In this document: in pieces, positions 45,601-60,600 of the stretch
How the letters are laid out: the number at the start of each line of letters is the position of its first letter
Position numbering within the stretch: position 1 is the first letter of the stretch
Source: Hanleya hanleyi
Taxonomy: Eukaryota; Mollusca; Polyplacophora; Lepidopleurida; Hanleyidae
NCBI GenBank assembly: GCA_036873755.1
Contig: JAVTVY010025307.1
Location: forward strand, 1 to 64,000
DNA: 64,000 bases
Direction of reading: 5' to 3'
The notes under the pieces: model-generated
What the model was told of the DNA's origin: nothing
Database searches by the model: none
What the model saw: the letters and a program-made list of their open reading frames with translations, nothing else
Translations under genes and position numbers: made by a program

Positions 45601-48600
45601 TGCATAACATTTTGACTTCTTAAGGCGCGGTTACACTACAGCTTTATCCGAACCTGGTCCGGGCCAGGACCGGGTCTTGCCTGTTTACACTACAGAAATT
45701 AGAGGGTCAAATTTATCCCGATAATATTGGCGGGTTAAATTGACCCGGGTAAATTTGACCCGGATAATGCGGGTTTTGCGCTATTCCTAATGCCGATTTC
45801 GGCCGCAAGGTGGCGCTAGTGCTCACTGCACCGCGGTCTGTTCCGGTTTAGCTGTCTGCTAATGTAAACATGTGCAGGAGGGAAGGTGGGTATTTTATTT
45901 CGCCTCGTTTCGTCAGATTTTCTCACTGATGGAGACGTCCTTGGTAGGTTAGGTAAGTATAGTCATCAAGTCTTACTTTTACTCGTTTGTACAAGCATAA
46001 TAAGAGCCGCTTTGTCAACAAATTCGGCAATCAAAGGTCATCGTTGTTGTTGTTATAAAACATGGTGGGTGGCCGGCAGTTCAGTCTGATTAAACCACAC
46101 TCCACTAAAAACAATCAGCAGGGGCCAGTTTGTTTGATAAGTACTGTGAGAAATAATCGGATTATTAGTTAACCCGACTACCATGTAGCCGTTAATGTAG
46201 CTGTATGCTTATAATGTGATAAACAAGCACCCAACCCGCCTCAGTTGGAACTGCTGGTAGTGTTTCATAATTTTATTGTGAAAAGTCACACAGAACAGGA
46301 AATTAATGTGCGATATGGCTTCTATCTTTTCATAAATACTGCGGAAGTAGTTTTTGCACTAATAGCTACTTATTTTTTTTTTAATTATCTAATTATTATA
46401 CCATGTATTTCTTCCGCAAAATGCATTGAAGCAAATGTTTATATATATATACATGTTCCTGTTCTGTCCCATAACACACAAACTATTTTGACTAATTCAC
46501 TTCCATAATTTATTCTCTGGGACCAATATTAGGTCTACTGACTTGTGCTTATCTTCTACTGCCAATCACGTTCATAATTGTGGAAGGCAGAGTTGGAGGA
46601 CATAGATATTGTTTTATCTGTTGCAACCGGGAGAAGCAGATTTTCTATGATGGGACGGTCATCTCTCTTCACAGGGTCAGTCACTCAAGTTGTAAACAAT
46701 GAGTAATATTATCCATAGTGTTTGAAAACAGGAATAGCTGACATGGATAATCCTAGTGTGGACAATCTAACAAAAACAAAACATTTTCAATTTATCAAGA
46801 GAATAAATCATCTCAATATGATTAAAGCCGATTGAAGCCAGGAGAACCGCGACAATATTATCAGTGATAATGCCTCCACAATCGTACGGTACAGTAATCC
46901 TTTATTCCTGAGTCGATGACACGCAAGACTCTAGTCTTGATGACCTTTGATTGCCCAATTTGTTGACAAAGCGGCTCTTATTATGCTTGTACAAACGAGT
47001 AAAAAATAAGATTTGATGACTATACTTACCTAACCTACCAAGGACGTCTCCATCAGTGAGAAAATCTGACGAGGCGAAATACAATACCCGCCTTCCCTCT
47101 TGCACATGTTTACATTAGCAGACAGCTAAACCGGACCAGCCCGCAGTGCAGTGAGCGCTAGCGCCACCTTGCGGCCGAAACCGGCATTAGGAATAGCGCA
47201 AAACCCGGATTTGTAGTCTAAACGCAATTCGCGATATGACCCGGATCAAATTGACTCGTTTGTATGGGCGCTGCAGGGCACTGCGACTGCCTCAGTTACC
47301 AGGGCGCTATTTTTAAACAGAAAATCATCATGCCGCAAGCTACAGAAAGAGGCCAAACTGGAGTGAAATCGAAGAGTTAAAATTGCTGAGTATTTAGGAG
47401 AGGATACACCGTTGGCATAGGTTTACAAAATGGATACCACAAAGACCTTCTATAAGGATTATATTTAAAGAAAATGTTCTGAAACGAAATTACCTCCAAA
47501 TAATTAAATGCGTCATTTCACGGTGAACAACGCTTTGACTTCAAGGCGGTCTTCCATGAGTACCGTCATTAGAACGGAATCGTCATCACTTCATTCTCCA
47601 CTGTTCTCGTTATTCTGTTCTAAGAGCCGAATTATTTTGTGAGCTCTTTGCTATCTATTTCGATTTTTCTACTCTATCGCCAGTCGATCAGTTTGATGTT
47701 ATAATGAGAAACAATTATTCTTCACTTTGTGAAACTATCTGTGCATATATCTGTAAGTTTTTTCAAGCTCGCTCATAAGCAATTCAACGGGATATGTCTT
47801 AATTCTGTATTGTTGGTAAATCGTGTACATGAAAAGCCAACAATAATATAATAATAGTAGTATTTTATACTGATCGTAGCACAGTAGAACAATGTTAGGT
47901 GCTGTGGCAATACGTGTATTATACATAGGATTATACCAGTGTTCTCTTCTTCGTTGCTTATTTTCTGATGATCCTGCAATATGTATTACCCATGTATTTG
48001 CTCGGCCTGTAATAGGTGTATTGCAAATCAATTCAAATTCAAAATTGCCTTTGTGGCGTTCACATTCATGTTGTGACGTCATGGAACATGACGAAGTCAT
48101 CGCTGTTTGCACCTGTGTTGTCGCCAGGAATTGAGAAAATGGACCGAAATATATAAGAGATGATGGTTGAAATCCTGTTCAGCCGGCCAGTCACTTCACT
48201 CTAGCGACGTAGTCCGGTAGCCAAATCGCAAAAAGGGGTCTAAATAAGGTTTTCGTAGCACCCCCCGCGTAGATTTAGTTTGACCACTGTTTATGAACGA
48301 GTATCATCTGCTGGTCAGTTCTAGACCTGATGTAGGCATCTACGGTGGTGCCTAAGGTCACAGCATGCATTTCTTCACCGCTGTCTGAACAAGACAAAAT
48401 TAACTCTAAGATGGGGGTAGGGGTATTCATGAGCGTATATCTTTTTTATTCTTCCACTAAACTTTCTGTAACTTCCCATACCTGACCTCTGAATAATGTT
48501 CTATTAGATAACGTAATCCAAGTTACGCCTTACGTTTGTTTACGTCAAGATGACGTCATAACTTGAAGGGTACATTTTTCCTCGATATTTTTAGAAATGA

Positions 48601-51600
48601 GACTCAATTATTTATTTTGCAGTTGCAGAAACTCTTTCTGCATTCTGCCTGATTTATATTTGTGAAATATAATCCTCTCTTCGTTAATTCTAGACCTGGT
48701 GTAACCATCTAATATGCACTTCATGGATGCAACATAACCATGTTTAACGGCACCAGAGCATGAGAAATATGAAGCCGAAATAGGGGTAGGGGTGATTACG
48801 TTCTAATATTTTATTTCTCTCCGATCCTAACGCAATGAAATTTAACACATATTTAGTCTGTGTACGGATCATTCAGATAAAACAATCCGACTCCGATTAT
48901 CTTCAATATTGATGTCACTAAGTCGTTATTATCACCATGGAAGTATTTTTTTTTCTGAACCTTTCGTTGTAATTTTCCAACGGTGTATTGTTACCCTGTT
49001 AGCTTTTGCGTGACGTATGTATTCCAGACCACGAATGCATGACTTACTTGGAACGGGGTGTTGACGTCTACGGTAATGAGTAAGGTCGCATGATGCCTTC
49101 TCCCGATGCTCTCGAAGTAACACAAAAACAAACAAGGAATGGGGGTAGGGGTGATTATGCTTCGATATCTTCTTCACACTTGGGTCTAGAGAGCTCAAGC
49201 TTTTGACACTTTGTGGCTGGATACTAGTTGAGCAAAACGAGAAAACAAACTTTCAATACTTCTGGAATGAAGTCTGTAATGTCTGTTTTGAACTCTCGCG
49301 TATATTCTTTATAGCATAGTCAGTGTTACATTGCTATATATCGTCGCTCTGAAATATTTGTATCTAATACCTCCCAAGTCAGTGTTAGGGGCCGCGTGGT
49401 CATGTCATTCAATATATCCACATGAACAGTCACAATAAAGTCACTTTTGGTTCTTGTGATGGTTTTTTTTAGAAATATGCAGTCAGTATATTTGTCGATG
49501 TGGTAATATGACTTCTTGTCAGTACGCAGGCTTCGTTTCTCACCGCTCGTTCAATGTTACGTTTAATTATGGTATGTGTTTAATATGTTTCACACATGTT
49601 AAACTCTGCTCGGCTTAGGTTAAGGATTATCAAGTAGCTGCTAGTGGTCAACTCTTACCCAAGAACGGCTTTACATGAAGTTGCCGCTTGCATGTATTAA
49701 TCTAGCTTGTGGTCAATTATTAACCAAGAACGGGTCTATATCAAGTTGTCGCTTGCATTTGTTAACTCCATCAGTGCCATGTCGAAATTATGGATACAGA
49801 AAGAAGATGGATTCAACTTTTCTAATCTCACCAATGTTTCGATATCTACTTAGAGAAAACCAGTTAATTTGCTAGATGAAATGAATGAATGTTACATGAA
49901 GTGAAAGGAATGGATTCAGGTCAGAAAGTATTGAGAGAAGACGAAAGGCAGATCCCATCAAACTATTTTCAAATATGATGCATGAAGTGAGACAAAATGC
50001 ATTGAAGCAACAGAAATCCGTGCCCACCCAAGGTGTATAATCCAAAGATCTAATTCGTATAACATCCACATCAAAGAAAAATGTGGATGGTCGGAATTGA
50101 AAATGTGTACCTCAGTTCATACAAATTAATTCGATAAATATATCTCATTCGAAAATGGATACTTGTCAGTTTCTTTGGTTTCATTCTTGAAGCTAGATAT
50201 ACATTATGGGAACGTTCTATTACACTGTGGTGATTAATTGATATTGACAAACAAAAACAAACATTCCAATGCCTTCATTTTGTATAAAAGGTAATTGAAA
50301 AAAAAAAATACGAAAAGATTCAATATATATGAATTTGTCAATACAATAGTTATATCACTAACAAGTGTCAGATCCGATATCAAGATTCAATAATCAGCCG
50401 CAATCCATAACGAAATTCCGCTTCAAAATCGCAAGACCTATTTCGTATGACAGTTAGCCTCAATTTCAATATGTATAAAATAAATACAAGAAAACAGTTT
50501 TCAATGATGTCAGCAAGACATAATGATGTTCTATACATAAACTCCGAAATCACTGATCATTATTCTTTTTCCAAATGAATTCCAAGTCGTGTCCAGAGTA
50601 TGAGTCACGCTCTGAATGCGATGTTCATTTGAACACTATGTGAAAACACATGATATCCAAACAACCCCCAATCCTAATAAATTAATATCCTATCAATTCT
50701 CTCCAATCGTACATGTCGCTATATGGAGTATCAAGTTTTACAATTGAATTTGGTGTTCTGAGCGCCCTTGCCATGAATATTGAATAGCATTATGACATCA
50801 TGGTCGCATCTGGACTAGTCCATTTGCATTCGGGGAGGGGAGATAGGGTCACAGTGTCTGTTTACCCTATGTTTACACCAAAGACCAGTCTATATATCTA
50901 CCGCGTATTATGGTGCCACAATGTCGGGACCGCGGAAACAATGAAAAGACACCCCGCCAGCGAGGCGTCTAAGTCGACTGAGCCAATCAAAATTTCTTTG
51001 TCATTAATGTTCCCTTCAAAACACTATGAAGTGTTCTCAGGATTGGTTGTCACTCGAGTTACTGCAAGCCTGTTAGATCCTCAAGCGACATATCCAACTG
51101 GGTGATCAGACAGGATTTAATTATGAGCAGATTGAACAGCCTCAGACGTTATAGCCAAAAACAAAAATTAGCTAAAATCCAGCTGCATTGTAAGGCTGTG
51201 TTATCTTGCCGTCAGGTATTTGCGCATCCCTCTACTGTCCATTTTTGCAAATATCAGGCCAGTCGCGGCAAAATGAGATGTATATATGTGATTAATTGGA
51301 GCGATATACAAGAGGTGGTACAAACTGGCGGCTAAAAAGCAACCATATGACTCAACCACAAGCTTTTCTCGACACGTCACATTCAGACCTCAGACGCGAG
51401 AATACGGTGGACTTTAGCCTTAGTATCTCAGTCGCGCTGTTATTGCAGGTGTTCATGTGAAGAATATGAAGTATCCACACGGCCCCTAGCATCGGCTTAA
51501 GCGGATTTAGATACACTAGCTCGGGCGCTGTGATGACAGATCAGCTCAAACAAATAACTCGTTTGATGTCAATGGATGAGCATCGAGGACACCCGATGGC

Positions 51601-54600
51601 GTAAATGTCTCAGCATGGGGTAAACATGCTAAATGCAAGAATACCCTGAAAACTAACCTGTAATGCCCGACGTCGTACGGTTTAAATTCCCCACCAAAAT
51701 AATAAACCAGTCCAGCAGCAGATACCTACCATCTACAGGTAATACATCGGAGCGATATGCAGAAAGGTGGGGAAAATTGACGTCTGGCAACTAAAAGGCC
51801 ACCATATGACTCGGCTTCCCTCGGCACCTGACATTCAGACTCAAAAATGAGGTGGATTCTCGAACGTAGCCTAAGTATCTCGGCCGCGCTTTTATTGCAG
51901 CTGTTCATGTGGGGACTATGAAGTATCCTCACGGCCCCTATACCATCTTAGTTTACCGAGATATCAGACCATCCCAACACGGTCGCCATTTCGATTCTAC
52001 CTATATTTCATTGCAAACAAGATTGAGCAAACAGACCATCTCCAGTAATAAAGTCGTTTCTTATTCATTACAATTAATGTTTTCTCCCAATCCCTTGCTG
52101 TGATTGTATTAAAGTTGCGTATACCCATGCAAAATTCATCATAATCCAAGTTTTTGCAATATAACCTTGAGTGGACAAGAGAAATGAGGAATTCCAACTA
52201 ACCCCGATTTTTGTGGGACACTCAATCCGATTTTGTTTGTTTGTCTTATTTCAGGCCAGATTATTAGTTTGTCACCCACAAAATCATATTAATTTACTTC
52301 TGTACGACACTTGGTTCAAATGAAACCTTTTGAAACACTATCCAGATATAAGCGGAACATCTTATAGAAATAAAGAAAGAAAAAAACAGAAAAAGGCGCG
52401 ATAATCAGACACAAATAAAGGAAAAATACAATTTCTAGATTCATGACGTCATAGCGACGAAACTGAAGCAGTTACCGGAAGTCTGATTACTCTGTCTTTC
52501 AGGTCGATATCCAAAAGCAATGCGTGGAGCATTTCGGTATGATAAACCGCGAACTAAAGAAAATATGGCAGGGTAATCTCCCCTACCCCCTTTGAATTTA
52601 ATGGTGTCATGAAAGGGTAACATCTATATGAATCCATGCCGAGGTCAAACGGGACTTAGTAGAAAGACGTATCTGATCTAGAATTAAACGGGAGACATTT
52701 ATCTTTCAAGATTATATGTCAAATATCATCAAGAATGGATTACTGCGAAAGAAATAGAGAAAATCGGAGAAAATATTTCCCAAAATTCATGAGACAAAGG
52801 CTTCTCGAGCTTATGACGTCACTATGACGTGACTGTATTAGCTAGAGGAATTTTTACTGTTTTATCTTAAAGGTCATTATTCGGAGGTAAATTTGTGTAA
52901 GTTTCAGATCGCGAAGCGCAAGGGTAATAAAAATATGAGTGCTGAATTACCCCTACCCCCATTCCGGTTTAAAAAATTTCAAAACCAGTCAGCATCAGAC
53001 AATTGCATGTAGCAACCTTAGGCACCACCGTAGATATCTACATTAGGTATTTAACTGACCGGGAGATGTTGATCTTCATGAAAAAGAAGTCAAACAAAAT
53101 CTACGCGGGGGGTGCTACGGAATGACATGTTCTCGCGAGTGGCTCTCGGACTAACGTCAGAAAGGCAAAATCGCCGGGAGTGAAATAAGCTGAAATCGAA
53201 CGTCGTTGTAGCATAGGTGGCTCTGCAAAAAAGTCAGTGAAATGTGACGAAAAATACATCATAGCAAAGTGTTGCCTGTAAGCTGTGGAGGAGTAAAGTC
53301 GGTTTAATTTTGGGAAAATTATGCATATCTGAATTTCATAGTAAATAAAGTTGTCTCATCCGAGTTTTTCCAAGCTGTGATTTGGATTTTTAGTAAACAT
53401 ATACAATTCATGAGGAAATGGCGGGAATAAAATGCCTATGTATGGTTTCAGAACAAACGCATCCTCCAATTTCCAGCGAGTAAATGAAAATTGCAGAACA
53501 AAGTAGATTCTCTTCACAACTTCACTGTGGAAATTCTATGCGTTTCGAACACGGGTTGCTGATATTCGGTTTCGTAGCGTTGGTGTCTCTTTTCAATCGG
53601 AATCCTAGTATTTCTCACTGCGGCGATATAATCTTCCGTACGGTGTAGGCCGCTACTGGTGGTTATTTTGCTACACATATAGTCTGTCAAGTAAATGTGT
53701 CAGTTTTAACTTATGTAACTTAAGTACGTTTTGAATATTTTTTTTATTAAAACTTTTGTGAAATTGACATCCCATTTGACAACTGAATTGATATTCGAAC
53801 TTTATTATTTCGAAATTAAATAATTTGAATTTCCACTATACGTTGCTTGTGTGTCCTATTTTATGGAAGCGAGCGGGGTGGGGGTATTAAAGTTACACAT
53901 TCATTACCAGTACCGTATCCGTTTTGTAAACCTATGCCAACGATGTACCATCATCGTTTTCAGGCATATTAACGATTAAAGACCTAGAATAAATCCGTGA
54001 GCATACGTTATAACTGTTTACATGTCACTGTTGAAACAAAACGCAATGCGGTGATTTCCGATGATGTGACTTAATTACTCATTTGTTTCTTATCACTGCA
54101 AACTATGGGAATGTCCTCCGCGACAAAAAGGTGTATTACACAGAATTTCCACATACTAGATTAACAGAATTTCAGTCATCATCTCATATATTTCGGTCCA
54201 TTTTCTCAATTCCTAACGGTGCACTCCTGGGATTCTTCCATTCAGCATGGAATAGACTAAGGGTCCGTTTTTCGGCCACCAATTGTCGTAAAATATTCAA
54301 CCTAAATCACTTATCACTTATATATATTTTCTGAAAGGGCATGATTAAACTATTCTTTTAAGATATAGCACTGCTATGTTGTAGAAAAATGAATCTCGAA
54401 CATTCTCCTCCAAGCCTGCTTCATGTTTCCTAGAAAACCCCTTAAAATGTCGAAAAATGGTCAAATTCAATTCAGTTTCCAGAAAAATCTGTAAGAGCGA
54501 TTTCAATTGAACTTCTTACTCACGTTCCCTGGTCCGGTCTCAACTTAAAAATGCAAAAAAAAGTGGGGATCAACCTGCCCGTTTTTTGTCAGATTTTCTT

Positions 54601-57600
54601 CTCGTAAATGAGTCCTGATTTTTAGGTACGCCCAAGGGACATAACTGAAGCAGGACAAAATTTACTTCATGATCCCGATCAGCGTGTAGACGAAGCCAGC
54701 CATCGATATGTACGTACTCGTTTGCAGCGTTGATAATGCTGAATAGGATGGTATTATAGATATAAGCTATTAAGAAGACAAGAAGAATTATGATGTAGCA
54801 GAACACGGGCAGTCTATCGTATTATGAAAGTAGACCGGGGCCATTACTATAAAACTATGGAGGGCCATCTTAAGGGGCAGGGTGTTTTTCGCGAAATTAA
54901 TTATTCACATTTATCGTAATCTGGGAGTATTTGCGAGTATGGAGGTATACAACACTTGCCAGTTATACATATTATTGTGGGAAATTCGACCGATAACTTT
55001 CCCCCTATCCCATCTTTGTTTTGATCACTTTTTCCAACTCTAGCAAGATTGTCGAGAACCAAACTCACAATTAACCCATTTACACTTAATAATGGACATC
55101 CATTCGGCAATATGAAGGCCGTGGCTGCTTTTCCGCTCTCCAGTTATACCAGTAACGCGGGGAAAGTGTAAATAAGAGAGGTAACCAAGTCAAATTTTTG
55201 ATAATTTTGTACTAAATTTTCTCCTAGAAACATGGGAAATGCTTCAGAAACTTGAGAAATAATTCATAAAATCTCAGTAATATACATCCGTTCCATCTTT
55301 TTTGGACTGTAAATTGGTTCTCTTGTAAAGAAAATAGTTCTGGCAAATTTATATCATTCTGGTAGGACCTCGCTCTGCCATAATATCCGCCGAAATTTCA
55401 TTCCAGGGGGAGATAACTCCTGTATGGAATACAGTATGCAATAACTTCAACAGTATACTAATGGACACACTGTGGATTATTTTAATCGAACTCCTTGTCA
55501 TCTTTCCACCTGCCTCCGAAAATAGCGCTTCAGATGTAACTATAGGCAGTCAAAAGTAAACAATCTGGCGTAATGACACATCTCCGCTCCGTAATGGAGT
55601 CTACATTGAGATAATAAATAGACTCCACTATTATGCCTTACAGGGTGCACTCCAGGGATTCTTCCATTCAGCATGGAATAGACTATGGGTCCGTTTTTCG
55701 GCCACCAATTGTCGTAAAATCTTCAACCCAAATCACTTATATGTGTATATTTTCTGAAAGGGCATGATTAAACTATTATTTTAAGATATAGCACTGCTAT
55801 GTTATAGAAAAATGAATCTCGAACATTCGCCTCCAAGTTTGCTTCATTTTTCCTAGAAAACCCCTTGAAATGGTCAAATTCGATTCAATTTCCAGAAAAA
55901 TCTGTAAGAGCGATTTCAATTAAACTTCTTACGCACGTTCCCTGGTCCGGTCACAACTTAAAAGGCAAAACAAGCGGGGGTCAACCTGCCCGTTTTTTGT
56001 CAGATTTTCTTCCCGTAAATGAGTCCTGATTTTTAGGTACGCCCAAGGGGCATAACTGAGGCAGGACAAAATTTACTTCATGATCCCGATCAGCGTGTAG
56101 ACGAAGCCAGTCATCGATATATACGTACTCGTTTGCAGCGTTGATAATGCTGAATAGGATGGTATTATAGATAAAAGCTAGTAAGAAGACAACAAGAATT
56201 ACGATGTAGGAGAACACGGGCAGTCTATCGTATTATGAAATTAGACCGGGGCCATTACTACGAAACTGTGGAGGCCCACCTTAACGACAACACAGGTGCG
56301 AACAGCGGTGGCTTCGTCAAGTTCCATGACGTCGCAACACGAACATGACGAATGTGACAGCCACAAATGATTACGTTTCTGTTCTAATGACATGGCTCAT
56401 GAAAGACCGCCTTGACGTCAAAGCGTTATTCACCGTGAAATGGAGCAATACATTTTTTGGAGGTACTTCCATTTCAGAGCGTTCACATCCTCCATTTTTG
56501 TCCCGTGGGGCTCCCGGGGATTGACCTGTCGTTGTGCACACTCCAGGTCATAGAGAATAAGAATAGGCATCAGCCCCTCAGTGAGCTTGTCGTAAGACGC
56601 GATTAACTGAGGCACCCGTGGGGTTCCCGTGTGTGAAAAGGAATAGGATCCCACCCCTGGGGTCCCGGTTCTTAAAAGAAATAGGAGCCTGCCCGTGTTG
56701 TTTCCGGGTATGAAAAGGATTAGGAGCCAAACGACGTGATATGACTGAAACAATGTTGAAAGCGACGATAAATAATATTCACTCACTCACTCACTCCATG
56801 ACGGATTTTTTTGCAACGCATAATCCTGATAAATGGTCTTTGTCGTAGCAAAAACCAGAAACGTTACATGGCGATTGAACTGAACATTTATTGTAAGAAC
56901 TGTACACCCCGATAATTCGAGACAGTTTTCCGGCACATACCTCTCGGACAAAAAGTATATATATTTTAATCCCGGTAAGGTATACAACACAGGATAGAAA
57001 CAATAATGTTAACCACATGTTTTATCAACGCGATACCATCGCATTATTCTCCGTAGATCATGTAAGTCTTGTCAAATGCTAAAAGTGTCTGACAAAAAAA
57101 AATGTGGAGAAAAATTTCATCCACAGCGATCGCTGTCATCACGTGATAGGATGCGCGAAATATCGATGATTTTTATGCGCACTCGAAGTGGTAGACTGGA
57201 CCAAGGCCCTGTTTCATAATGTATTTTGAAGGGGAAACAAAAGGAAGTAACTCTGCCTATTAAAGTAATGCTTGAAACAATTTTTTTTTTTCATTTTATT
57301 TATTCACTTATCAAACGTGTATATTTATTAACGATCATTTTATTATTATTAAATAGTACATATGAAATAGAGACCCATCCAGTGTATCGAAGTGGCCGCC
57401 AGGCTGAATGAAATAGAAACTCATCCAGTCTATCGAAGTGGCCGCCAGGCTGAACGTGCCCGTGTAAGTGTAAACGCACTGGTATTTTTTGGTCCGGATC
57501 AATTTGACCCGGTCCTGGTCCGGGCTAGTTTTACCCGCATAAAAACGTTCAAGTGTAACCGCACCTTTAGTGAAGGGGTATAATTTTTTAGTATTTTGTT

Positions 57601-60600
57601 TTGTAAATTATTGGCAACATGCATTTTCTTGAAAATTGAACCGTCCCGATTAAGAAACTTGTTGGTGCCAAGTGTTGTTTCCTGAGTTTGAAGTAGTTTG
57701 GGTTGACCATATCTGGCCTCGTTCATAGAGGGTATGAAAATTCAACGCTCTTTTGAACTTTTCGTGGTATCACCAGCACAACGAGAAATCGAGAGCCGAG
57801 ACTTCTCAAGGTTTTTGAATGTCATCTTGGGCTAAATGTGAGCCCATTTCCGAAATTCTAGTGAATAACCGCCATGCTTTAATTCAAAATAGCGCTCAAG
57901 TGGGGCATCCATAAATCGCGCTTCATCAGGTTGTTCATCTAAAAGGCATTATTCTTAGCTCCGTGTGCAAATTTTTTAACACCAAGGGATCTAACATCAG
58001 AGTCTATGGCCTTACTCATATTTTGAATATATTTGCATAATTTTCAGCTTAAAATATGATGGTTTAATTCGAAATGGCGGAGATGTAGGGTCATCTGAAA
58101 ATCACACTTCATGTTTTTCGTACAGTTCACGGCATTATTCTTACACAAATGTGCACATTTTTTCAAATCCGAGCACAGCATAACATCTTATTCCCATTTT
58201 GAATCTATTTATATATCCCAAAGATCAAGATTTGATGATCAAATTCAAAATCGCGGTCATATGGAGTCATCTGAAAATCATGCTTTTTCATGTTTTTCTT
58301 ATCATTCAAGGCATTATCATTAGCTCATTGTGAAGAGTTACCAAAAAATGAGAGATATCTAAGCATAGCCTAGTATCTTACGCCAATTTTGTGTCTATTT
58401 GCTGCTCTCCAAGCAACTACCTCGCTAGGGGTCAGTCAGATTTTTGGACTGGATTCGGGGCCGCGTGCACATCGCCGAAAGTGACATCATATATAGTAAA
58501 ATAGATGTTTGCCGAACATTTCGATTACATTTCAAGTCTGTATAATACCTCTGTTGAACTAGCGTTAAAAAGAATTATCTGGAAATTATTTTCCCTGTTT
58601 ATCTGGACAGAGCACATAAAAAGTAGTTCGCTCATGTACAAAACTGAAGGAGATGTTCAGCCGGATTCAAACTGAACCGTGCGTACATAGGCTTTCCCCT
58701 ATACGTCATAGCAAAGTAGTAAATGACAACTTCCACTATTGGAGGCAGGGAAGATAATTGAGCCTGCGAAATGGAGCATGCGCTGTGGAGAGGATGCTCT
58801 CCAATATTAAGATATGCTGTTAAAATTCAAAATGGCGTTCATATGGGGTCATCTGAAAATGATACATTTTTCATCAGGCTCCTATAGCCAAAGGCAATCC
58901 TCTTAGCTCTTGCAAATTTATCAAAAGTGAGAGATATCTAAGCATAGCCTAACAGCTTACGCTCATTTTGAATATATTTACATATCGGTAAGATCAAGAC
59001 TTGACGTCAAATTCAAAATTGCGGCCATATGGGGTCACTCGAATATCATATTTTTTCATGTTACTCGTTTTGTTCAAGGCATTGTTCTTAGCTCTCTGTG
59101 CATATGTTCCCAAACTAAGCATAGCCTAAAAAATTCAAACTGACGGTCATAAGGGTTCCTCTGAAAATCATACTTTTCATCTTGCTCGTATAGTTCAAGG
59201 CACTATTCTTGGATCATTGCTCTAATATATCAGAACAGATGGATCTTTAAGCATATACTAACATCTTACGCTCATTTTGAATGTATTAATATATCCCTAA
59301 GTTCCAGATTTGATGTCCAAATTCAAAATGGCGGTCATCCAAAAATCAGATTTTTCATGCGACTCGTTTACTTCAAAATCGAAATATGATGGTCAAATTC
59401 AAAATGGCAGCCCTGTGGGGCCACCTGAAAATCCTGCCTTATCACGTAGCTTGTATAGTTAAAGACATTATTCTTAGTTGATTGTGCAAATTTTATCAAA
59501 ACTGAAGGCTCTTTCATCATAGCCAAAGACCTTGTGCCCACTTTAAATCTATTTGTCTTCAGATTAAAAATGTTAGTTAAATTAAAATTGGAGAGAGAAA
59601 AAAAAACATTTTAAAAAAACATTATTCAAGACTTTTCGTTTCCGCCATTCAGAATTTATCTATGATTAATTGTTCTAGAATTCCTCGATTATGCCATATT
59701 CAACGCTTAGTTACTCCAGTGTTCACACTTATTTACCTCATAACTTTTTAGTTTCAAACGTAAATTTTCATACACATCGTTGAGAATATATGCTGTGACT
59801 TGTGGGAAATCCGTAATTTCAAGGAATATGGCGGTTATATTTGACTTCATATTGGATGTTGAGGTCCATTTTCAAGAATAACACTACAACGTTATTGTTT
59901 GTCACATGCCAAGTAAATAAACACAGTAACATAGTTGTATAGTGACCTAGCTGCTTAGGGAAATCGAAATTTTACTCGTGATGGACGGAAGGGTCTATAG
60001 ATACGTATCTACATTTTGAGCAGGGTGCGGGTGAGGGTATTTCTCCTGGTCACACTGCCACACCCAAAACCTATCATCGAGATAGGAGGCATGATGTGTT
60101 TATACATGGACTTAGGTATCTGCGTACAACACCCACACAATTCTGCAATAAAACATACAAGGTGGGAGATGCTTGATGCTTTCCCGCAGTTTGCATCAAT
60201 ATTCGCATTGACCAGCTGGGAAGTGACGCCTCATTCAAAAATTGTTTTGACCAATGTGAAAGACATAAACTAGCATATTTTAGCTAATTTAATAGAATTT
60301 CGTAATAAATATTCAAATGTGCATGTCCGAATTGAAATAGAGACTTGAGTTCGGAAGTCGGTTTCAAATTTCCGAGATAAACACCAGTTGGCACTCGTCC
60401 AGCAGTTTAGATCCTCGGCTTGCGGCCTCGGGTCTAACTGCTGGGCTCGTGCCAACTGGTGATTATCTGGGAAACTAGAAACATCTTTCTCGGTCTTTAT
60501 TTCTTAATTAATCCATGTTTGTGCGTTTGACCATGCAATGTTTCAAGGCTGATATTTCAGTATGTAAATTTCGAGAAAAATCTGAATTTTCAGGGTTCGG

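Larger units (their letters stand above)
45622..57567. repeat. Roughly 12-kb imperfect palindromic region in the lectin intron
   Basis: The outer tips AAGGCGCGGTTACACT (45622) and AGTGTAACCGCACCTT (57567) are inverted, as are the GTCCGGGCCAGGACCGGGTC-type words behind them. Inside, 47405-47440 mirrors 53915-53960; 47500-47580 mirrors 56370-56450; 48040-48120 mirrors 56283-56350; 48265-48460 mirrors 52955-53120. The pairs do not share exactly one centre; a 1.4-kb tandem duplication in the right arm explains part of the shift. One foldback element with later insertions, or several nested elements, are both possible. No transposase seen. Confidence 0.5.

Noticed and set aside
45618..45625. TTAA at the left tip of the large palindrome as a piggyBac target site
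   Set aside because: The matching right tip has TTTAG, not TTAA, so a TTAA duplication is not supported.
47735..48112. 125-codon minus-strand frame
   Set aside because: It lies over an insertion that is absent from the mirror arm; composition is unremarkable and no motif is seen.
54570..56217. Calling the duplicated 78-codon frames as genes
   Set aside because: No ATG, and substitutions between copies are nearly all amino-acid changing; kept only as a finding.
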